DNA from: Pseudomonadota bacterium
Lineage (GTDB): Bacteria > Pseudomonadota > Alphaproteobacteria > Rhizobiales > Beijerinckiaceae
DNA length: 12,030 nt
Direction: 5' to 3'
Assembly: GCA_021812505.1 (NCBI GenBank)
Contig: JAKANG010000008.1
Coordinates: 1 to 12,030 of the forward strand
Below, piece after piece: positions 6,867 to 12,030 of the stretch. The position numbers were made by a program, and so were the translations under genes. Every line of letters starts with the position of its first letter. Position 1 is the stretch's first letter. The notes beneath the pieces are model-generated. The model did no database searches and was not told where the DNA came from. It saw nothing but the letters and a program-made list of their open reading frames with translations.

Positions 6867-7778
6867 TTATTCAAAGAATTCTTCGTCGACATGCTTGATA
6901 TAAAGCGTCTCTTCGACGCGGCAGCCGACGCCGTGACGGATCATCAGTCTCGTGAGTTGAACTCCATCGACCAGCACGATCCGCTTGCTGAGAAATTCAG
7001 CCGTTTCGCGAGCCTGAGCCGTAAAGTTCGATGTGGTGACGAACAGGCCCTTCGCGGCCTTGAACCGATCCAGCGAGCCGAAAAAGTCCCGGATCGCGCC
7101 TGAACCGACCGAATTGTCGCGCGCGTACCGCTTGCCTTGAACATAGATGCGGTCGAGGCCGAGCGCGTCCTGGTCTATGACGCCATCCACGCCGCCGTCG
7201 CCGCTTCTGCCCAGCGCGCGGGCGGCTTCCGCCGTCGAACCGCCATAACCCATGGCGGTCAACAGCTTGACGACCAGCCGTTCGAAAAAATCCGGCGACG
7301 CCGTCAAAATCCGGTCGAGGAGGTCATTGCCGAGTTGCCCTTCCAAGATCTGCTGCGCCGCGCGCATGGTTTCGTCCGGCGTGAGCGGCGTCGCTTCGGT
7401 TGCCTTGGTTGCCGCGCCGGCCTCGTCGCTCTCGCCTTCCCGTGACCGGAACGCCCGGAATTCGGGGAACTGGTCGATATATTTGATGTCAATGCGCCCA
7501 GGATTTCGCCGCAGGGCCTTTATCCCGACGGGCGTTATCCGGAATCGGCCGCCCCCGGTCGCTTCGATCAATCCCGCCTTGCCGAGATAGGATTTGGCGC
7601 AATGCGTGCGGTTGGCGAAGGTCGTCTGCCGGCCGGAGGGAAGGAGCGACGCGCGCTCTTCATCGGTCAGCGCAAATTCTCCGGCGAGCTTTTCGACCAC
7701 ATCGCCGATTTTGACCTCGCCCTGTTCGGACGCCTTCAAAACAGGCAGCATCAGAGTCTGAAAATCTGGAATGGTCAT
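6867..7778 (-). CDS. mrr: Mrr-type type IV (modification-dependent) restriction endonuclease
   Basis: A 303-residue protein, nearly the same length as E. coli Mrr (304), that should cleave DNA carrying foreign methylation. The N-terminal winged-helix Mrr_N domain is at about 1-95 (MTIPDFQTLMLPVLK, then SGRQTTFANRTHCAKSYLGKAGLI and GRFRITPVGIKAL). The C-terminal PD-(D/E)xK-type catalytic domain is at about 150-300: FFERLVVKLLTAMGYGG, GRSGDGGVDGVI with Asp198 (second Asp of GDGGVD), and IYVQGKRY with Gln214 and Lys216, the QxK form of the nuclease motif, then GLFVTTSNFTAQA and DGVQLTRLMI. The ATG at 7778 is chosen because it matches the family start and length, although it lacks a clear ribosome binding site. 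An ATG at 7829 in frame has AAGGG 5-6 bases upstream and would add 17 residues; it remains possible. No methyltransferase or specificity gene accompanies it, as expected for a type IV enzyme. Confidence 0.93.
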   Translation of the reverse strand: MTIPDFQTLMLPVLKASEQGEVKIGDVVEKLAGEFALTDEERASLLPSGRQTTFANRTHCAKSYLGKAGLIEATGGGRFRITPVGIKALRRNPGRIDIKYIDQFPEFRAFRSREGESDEAGAATKATEATPLTPDETMRAAQQILEGQLGNDLLDRILTASPDFFERLVVKLLTAMGYGGSTAEAARALGRSGDGGVDGVIDQDALGLDRIYVQGKRYARDNSVGSGAIRDFFGSLDRFKAAKGLFVTTSNFTAQARETAEFLSKRIVLVDGVQLTRLMIRHGVGCRVEETLYIKHVDEEFFE

Positions 7779-7855
7779 GGCTGAGTATGAAACCCATTGC
7801 GAGGATGGTTGGTCGGCGAAGGAAACCATAACAGCCCTTCAAGCGTTAGCCAGGC

Positions 7856-8521
7856 ATGATCTCGCCAGACGAATATCCCCGCCTCTTCAAGCGCGCCTAT
7901 AGCCCGGCCGAATTGATCGCCGACGCCGTCGTTCACGGCGTCGCGCTTGTCGCGGGGCTCATCGCCTTCGCCGTGCTGTTCGTTCGCCTCGCCCTCCTCG
8001 GCCAGACCAACGACGTGCTGGCGACGAGCGTTTACGCCGCCGGCTTTTTCCTGCTGTTCGGCTTTTCCTGCGCCTATAATCTGACGCCGCCGTCGCAGGT
8101 GAAAGTCCTGCTGCGGCGGCTCGACCAGGCTGCGATCTTTCTCATGATCTCAGGCACTTACACGGTGATCCTGTCGCGGGCGGCGGATGATGTCGTGATC
8201 TGGACGCTGGTCGTCATAGTCTGGATCGCCTCTCTGGCCGGCGCGACATTCACGATTTTGCACCCGGGAAAATTCGACCGCGTCGCCGTTGGCCTTTATT
8301 TGGCGCTCGGCTGGGCGGGGGTGGCGATTCTTTGGCCCCTGAGCGCCAGATTGCCGGCGCACAGCTTGATGCTGATTTTCGCGGGCGGCCTGTTCTATTC
8401 CCTCGGCGTGCCGTTTCACCTGTGGAACCGGCTGAAATTCCAGAACGCCATCTGGCACGGCTTCGTCACCGTCGCCGCGGCCTGCCAGTATGCCGGCATA
8501 GCCGAGGCGGTCGGGCGTTGA
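7856..8521 (+). CDS. Hemolysin III / PAQR-family integral membrane protein
   Basis: A 221-residue inner-membrane protein with about seven hydrophobic helices (roughly 20-47, 55-75, 88-106, 113-133, 141-160, 167-185, 197-216). Family landmarks: SPAELIADAVVHG (16-28), the SxxxH-like segment FSCAYNL (70-76), RRLDQAAIFLMISGTYT (87-103), and FQNAIWHGFV (195-204). PAQR proteins (adiponectin receptors, HlyIII) bind zinc by three His plus one Asp and are proposed membrane hydrolases. Here Asp90 and His201 remain, but the TM2 His is Asn75 and the first TM7 His is Asn197, so zinc may be absent or bound differently. 'Hemolysin' is historical; the cell role is unknown. The start ATG has AGG a few bases upstream. 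It is divergent from mrr and convergent with the 997-residue gene 25 bases away, so it is probably transcribed alone. Confidence 0.9.
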   Translation: MISPDEYPRLFKRAYSPAELIADAVVHGVALVAGLIAFAVLFVRLALLGQTNDVLATSVYAAGFFLLFGFSCAYNLTPPSQVKVLLRRLDQAAIFLMISGTYTVILSRAADDVVIWTLVVIVWIASLAGATFTILHPGKFDRVAVGLYLALGWAGVAILWPLSARLPAHSLMLIFAGGLFYSLGVPFHLWNRLKFQNAIWHGFVTVAAACQYAGIAEAVGR

Positions 8522-8546
8522 TTTTCATGCAAGAATCGGCGATCCG

Positions 8547-11540
8547 CTATCGCAGCATCAGCCGGTAAGTGGCCGAATTGAGCAAAAACCGGAACAGATG
8601 CCGGGTCCCGTTCTCGTCCGCGGCGCGCAGGACCTCGAACAGAAAGTCCGGCTCGCGGGCGGGCTTGTGCTTGCCCCGCGGGGCCTCCTCTCCGGCGATC
8701 GCGCGGGCGATTTCCAGCAGCCCGCCCTGATGCGCGCGCGCCACGATGCGGCAGCCGAGCAGGCGCGCCTGGGTCGCGCTGGCGATATTGGCGGGCGCAT
8801 AGCAGCGGCTGGCGATTCGGAACATCGCCAGATCGGCGTGGGAATCGCCGACGGCGATGGTTTCGGCCCCGTCGGCGAGCCGCCAGTCGCGCAGGGCCGC
8901 GAGGCCCGCGCCCTTGTCAGCCGCCTTGGCGGTGATCGTGGTGTCGAGCGCCGAATTGTCGTAATGGAGGAGGTCGAGCCCCATTTCGGCGATCATCGGC
9001 TCGATCAGCAAAGGCGACAGGGGCGCCACCGCGCCGTCGCCGACGCTGAACGCGCGCGCCGAGCGCGCCAGCTTCGCCGCGAGCCCGTTCGGCTCCTCTT
9101 GGTAAGTGAAGGCCCGGACCGAATATTGGTGCCGCTCGTCGATGAAAACGCCGGGCGTTTCGCGCAGGCGCCGCCGCAATTCGTCGAGCTGGCGCAGGGC
9201 CTCGGGGCTGATGAGCACGCGGCCCTCGCCATTGAGCGCGTCCCAAAGATAGGCGCCATATTCGGCGACGCCGCCGGCCAGCGCATAAGCCTCGCAATAG
9301 GCCTTCACCTCGGCGATGGAGCGGGCGGTGTTGAGGGTGACGCAAAAACCCTTGCGATGCAGGAGCGACAGCGCCTCGACGCCGGCCGGCGTGGTCAGGG
9401 GAAAACCGAACAGCCGGCGATCGATCACGCCGTCGACGTCCAGCGCGATCAGCGGCCCGCGCCAGGAGCGTTCCGCCGGCGTGTCGCAAAAGCCGCCGCA
9501 GAATCTCGCGCTGTGGACGATCAAAAAATGCCAGGCCCGCATGAAGCGATCATGGTGTTCGCGCCGCGCTTGCGCCGAGCCGCGCTTGGCGAAAATATCT
9601 TCGCGCGCCGAGTCCAGCTCCCATAGGCCGGCGAGAATCTTGTGCGTCATCAGACGGCTTTCGACGCCGGAATCCCCTGAAGCGACGACATAATCGCCGA
9701 TCAGCTTCCTTTCTTCCTCCGGCGTCAGCTCGAATTTCAGGATCGCGTCGGCGAGATCGAAAGCCGGGTCGGACAGGTTGAGCGCCGCCTTGCCCATGCC
9801 ATGCTGCTCGAAATCCTTTTTCAGCCATCCGCGCGGCCCCGCGACCCATTCGGATCGATCCATCCTGCCGTCGATCAAGGTCGGGCACGGATTCTTGGAC
9901 GCCCGCAAGGCGCGCGCGACGCTCGGTTGCGCCAGCGCGCCGACCAGCGGGCCGCCATAGGCCCGGGCCAGGGCCTTGGTCAGCAGGACGAGGCCGTTGA
10001 GATGCCGCTCTTGGCCGCGTCCAGCGACCGGGTCGGCCGCGAGGCGCAAGGCCTTCGCGCGCCGCGCGACATAAGCGGCGGCGGTTTCGACAAGTCGCCG
10101 GCGGTCGTCGTCCGCCTCGGTGGCCGCCGAAATCCATTCGCAGAAAAGCACCCCGTCGCGCAGGCCAAGAACTGGCGCAACGAAGCCCGCGAGCCGGTCG
10201 CCGGCGAGATAGCCATGATAGCCGAGCCAGCCCCAGCCGACGCTCTTGGCCAAAACCAGACGCGTTTCTTCGCGCCCGTCCTTGTGCGTGAGTCGAAACT
10301 TGAAGATTTTTTTCAGCCGGTCGCCGCGCTTGCCGCCCGCGGCCTTCAGCCCGGCGTTCAATGCCTCGGCCTCGCCGCCCTCGATGGCGTGGGCGGAAGT
10401 CACATCGGGATCGTCCAGAAGATAGTCCCGGATTCGATCGGCCAGAACGCCGGACCGAAAAATCTCCCGCAGGCGCCAATGCGGGGCGTCGAGCGTCACC
10501 ACGGCGTCGTCGGGCAGCATCTTGCGCCACGCGCCGGCGTCCGAATGAACAGGAACGAGCAGCTTGAGTTTTTCGGGCGGAAAACCGGCGCGGCGCGCCA
10601 CATCGAAGGCCTGGAAGAGAGTGCCGGCGGTGCGCGGCGGATCGTCGGTGATGACTGCCGAAAAGCCCGCCTCGGCGCATCGCTTCAGTTCGCGCCGTTC
10701 GAAGCCGCCCAATCCCTTGTCCGGCTGGATCGTCAGCTGTTCGACATTGCCATAGCCCTGGGAATGGAGAAAGGCGCGCAGCAGAGGCGCGAAATAGGAG
10801 CCGGAGGTACGCAAGCCGATCAGCAGAACCGGCTGCGCGCGGTCTGGGAACGCCTCGGCGAAGCGCCGTCCGAGCGCCAGCACGTCCTGATGGGTCATGT
10901 CGAGACGGCGGAACGGCGAGGGAACGCCGATCTGCAGATCGAGCAGGTCTGCGGGCAGCGGCGCTTTGGAAAGAGCGGCGAGCTGCGCGGCCGATGCTCT
11001 CGCGCGGCTCCTGTCGGGCGGGTCCGCGATCAGCGCGGCGGCGAGAAAGGCGTCGAGCGCCGCCAGCCATTTCTTTCGCCAGGCGAGGGTTTGCGCCACG
11101 GCGGCGCGGCGCAGAAGGCTGCGCGCGGATTCATGCGCGGCGCGCGCGGCGCGCCCGGCGCGGTTTCCCGAAAAGCGCCGCGGCAGGCGCAGGGCGGGGC
11201 CGCGCAGGAATTCGTCGCCGCCATTGGCGGCGGCGCAGGCCAGGAGATAGATGTTGATGGCGGTTTCGGCGAATCGCCAGTCCTCGTCGCGGGTTTCGAG
11301 CCAGCCGGCCTCGTCGCGCAGGTGGTCGAGGGTTTCGCCGATGCTCGGGTATGGGTTGAGACGCCGGCCATAGGCGCGATAGAACGACGCCTCGGCCGCC
11401 CGGATCGGGCCAATCGCCGCATTGCCCGATTTTTTCTGCGCGGCGGGCTCGCAATCGCCTTTCCCGGCGGGTGTGGCCGTCAGGGTAAAGTCGTCGATGT
11501 CGATGGTGGCGGACAGGGTCGCGGCGCTCTCATGCTCCAT
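8547..11540 (-). CDS. Three-module protein: phosphoribosyltransferase, kinase-like, HAD phosphatase
   Basis: A 997-residue cytosolic protein with no signal or membrane segment. Module 1 (about 50-200) is helical and unrecognised. Module 2 (about 215-335) resembles a type I PRTase: strand-loop VLLIGLRTSGSYFAPLL and PRPP-binding loop VITDDPPRTAGTL with Asp299-Asp300 and Thr304-Thr307. Module 3 (about 405-650) looks like an aminoglycoside-phosphotransferase/protein-kinase fold: LVLAK (Lys432), hinge-like VLFCEWI, then LIDGRMDRSEWV and KKDFEQHGMGKA followed by DPAFDLADAI; the HxD motif is replaced. Module 4 (about 695-950) is a HAD phosphatase, class IIB-like: DVDG (701-704), TLNTARS (Thr738), AKAADKGAGL (Lys876) and VGDSHAD (897-903), all key residues present. 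It likely builds and dephosphorylates a ribosyl- or sugar-phosphate-like metabolite; product unknown. The ATG at 11540 has GGAG 6 bases upstream and overlaps the kinase gene's stop by 11 bases, so the two are one operon. Confidence 0.85.
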   Translation of the reverse strand: MEHESAATLSATIDIDDFTLTATPAGKGDCEPAAQKKSGNAAIGPIRAAEASFYRAYGRRLNPYPSIGETLDHLRDEAGWLETRDEDWRFAETAINIYLLACAAANGGDEFLRGPALRLPRRFSGNRAGRAARAAHESARSLLRRAAVAQTLAWRKKWLAALDAFLAAALIADPPDRSRARASAAQLAALSKAPLPADLLDLQIGVPSPFRRLDMTHQDVLALGRRFAEAFPDRAQPVLLIGLRTSGSYFAPLLRAFLHSQGYGNVEQLTIQPDKGLGGFERRELKRCAEAGFSAVITDDPPRTAGTLFQAFDVARRAGFPPEKLKLLVPVHSDAGAWRKMLPDDAVVTLDAPHWRLREIFRSGVLADRIRDYLLDDPDVTSAHAIEGGEAEALNAGLKAAGGKRGDRLKKIFKFRLTHKDGREETRLVLAKSVGWGWLGYHGYLAGDRLAGFVAPVLGLRDGVLFCEWISAATEADDDRRRLVETAAAYVARRAKALRLAADPVAGRGQERHLNGLVLLTKALARAYGGPLVGALAQPSVARALRASKNPCPTLIDGRMDRSEWVAGPRGWLKKDFEQHGMGKAALNLSDPAFDLADAILKFELTPEEERKLIGDYVVASGDSGVESRLMTHKILAGLWELDSAREDIFAKRGSAQARREHHDRFMRAWHFLIVHSARFCGGFCDTPAERSWRGPLIALDVDGVIDRRLFGFPLTTPAGVEALSLLHRKGFCVTLNTARSIAEVKAYCEAYALAGGVAEYGAYLWDALNGEGRVLISPEALRQLDELRRRLRETPGVFIDERHQYSVRAFTYQEEPNGLAAKLARSARAFSVGDGAVAPLSPLLIEPMIAEMGLDLLHYDNSALDTTITAKAADKGAGLAALRDWRLADGAETIAVGDSHADLAMFRIASRCYAPANIASATQARLLGCRIVARAHQGGLLEIARAIAGEEAPRGKHKPAREPDFLFEVLRAADENGTRHLFRFLLNSATYRLMLR

Positions 11541-12030
11541 GGCGCGCTCCGGCTTCGTGGCCGCGCGATTCCGGCGCCGCCCGCTGGTCGTCGATCCAGG
11601 CCCTCGCCTCGACGAGCAAGGCGGCGACGCGGCGGGTGGTGACGACTTTCACGGTGAGGCGCCAGGGAAGTCGCGGCGACAGGGACAGGTCGAACAGATT
11701 TTCGACATGCGCCCACGCGCAATTTTCGATCTCGTCCAGCGCGCGGTGTTGCGCCTCGGGCGCGCCGAGCGGGCGCAGGAAGGCGCGCAGCGCTCTCGCC
11801 GCGAAAAAGCGTCGCCGCCTCGGGGCCTTCGGTGTGCCGAGCGACCTCCTGACGTCGGAGGCGACGTCGCTCAACAGATGCGCGAGATCGCGGGCGGCGG
11901 GCGACCATGGGCAGTTCTCGCCGCCGCAGGGCGCGCAATCGTCGGCTGTGCCGAAATCGATGAACGCCAGAGTCCTGTTCGGAGCGTCGCACAGAATGTT
12001 TTGAAGCGAGAAATCGCCGTGAAGCTCCCC
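11530..12030 (-). CDS. APH/LPS-kinase-like phosphotransferase (partial, C-terminal part)
   Basis: The last 166 residues of a protein whose N-terminus lies beyond base 12030. The visible part starts in the catalytic loop: GELHGDFSLQNIL matches the HGDxxxxN loop of aminoglycoside phosphotransferase, choline/fructosamine kinase and Bud32-like enzymes, and LAFIDFGTADD supplies the metal-binding DFG-like Asp. A helical C-lobe follows (AARDLAHLLSDV and an Arg-rich stretch). Both catalytic motifs are intact, so a phosphotransfer enzyme is expected; the substrate (small molecule, lipid sugar or protein) is unknown. The segment CAPCGGENC just after the DFG motif has C-x2-C-x4-C spacing and could bind metal. 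The gene ends 11 bases inside the start of the 997-residue PRTase-kinase-HAD gene, with which it must be co-transcribed. Low-complexity basic residues at the extreme C-terminus (after about 145) are unlike the core. Confidence 0.85.
   Translation of the reverse strand, partial: GELHGDFSLQNILCDAPNRTLAFIDFGTADDCAPCGGENCPWSPAARDLAHLLSDVASDVRRSLGTPKAPRRRRFFAARALRAFLRPLGAPEAQHRALDEIENCAWAHVENLFDLSLSPRLPWRLTVKVVTTRRVAALLVEARAWIDDQRAAPESRGHEAGARHGA

Noticed and set aside
9801..11642. Plus-strand open frame of 613 codons opposite the 997-residue gene
   Set aside because: It is antisense to a protein with clear HAD and PRTase motifs. Its translation has no family motif and the Gly/Arg/Ala-rich composition typical of shadow frames in GC-rich DNA.

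Overview
The window is GC-rich (roughly two-thirds G+C by eye), densely coded and carries mostly ATGA-type or very short junctions. Gene content (a YbhG/YbhF-like exporter operon, EttA, an alphaproteobacterial-type HlyIII protein, a TTGA-N6-TCAA FixK/FNR-type box) points to an alphaproteobacterium, probably Hyphomicrobiales (Beijerinckiaceae/Methylocystaceae-like). The taxon is an inference. No tRNA, rRNA, CRISPR array, insertion sequence or attachment site was seen.

Layout. (1) 1-2000, minus strand: a TetR repressor, a HlyD-type membrane fusion protein and the N-terminal part of an ABC ATPase, joined by two 4-base ATGA overlaps; the order matches the cecR-ybhG-ybhF exporter operon of enterobacteria. 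A 22-bp palindrome just upstream of the TetR start is the probable operator. (2) 2001-2906: an intergenic region with a near-ideal FixK/FNR box, then a CBS-CBS-BON protein on the plus strand. (3) 2910-4823, minus: a KAP-type P-loop NTPase with two membrane segments and unusual Walker motifs, starting probably at a TTG codon; a 342-bp AT-richer spacer with an 11-bp inverted repeat separates it from the next gene. (4) 5166-6818, plus: EttA, an ABC-F translation factor, ending in a palindromic hairpin shared with (5) 6867-7778, minus: a solo Mrr-type modification-dependent restriction enzyme. (6) 7856-8521, plus: a HlyIII/PAQR membrane protein in which two of the three expected zinc histidines are asparagine. 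(7) 8547-12030, minus: a two-gene operon comprising the C-terminal part of an APH-like kinase and a 997-residue protein that appears to join a PRPP-dependent phosphoribosyltransferase, a degenerate kinase-like domain and a HAD phosphatase.

How they fit together. Genes 1-3 form an envelope efflux unit controlled by its own repressor. EttA is housekeeping. The CBS-BON protein looks like an oxygen-regulated stress protein. The most unusual part is the kinase / PRTase-kinase-HAD pair at the right end: its domain set suggests an uncharacterised nucleotide- or sugar-phosphate-like small-molecule pathway. This is inferred from domains only. The KAP NTPase and Mrr are families with known phage-exclusion or restriction members, but nothing else here proves a defence island.
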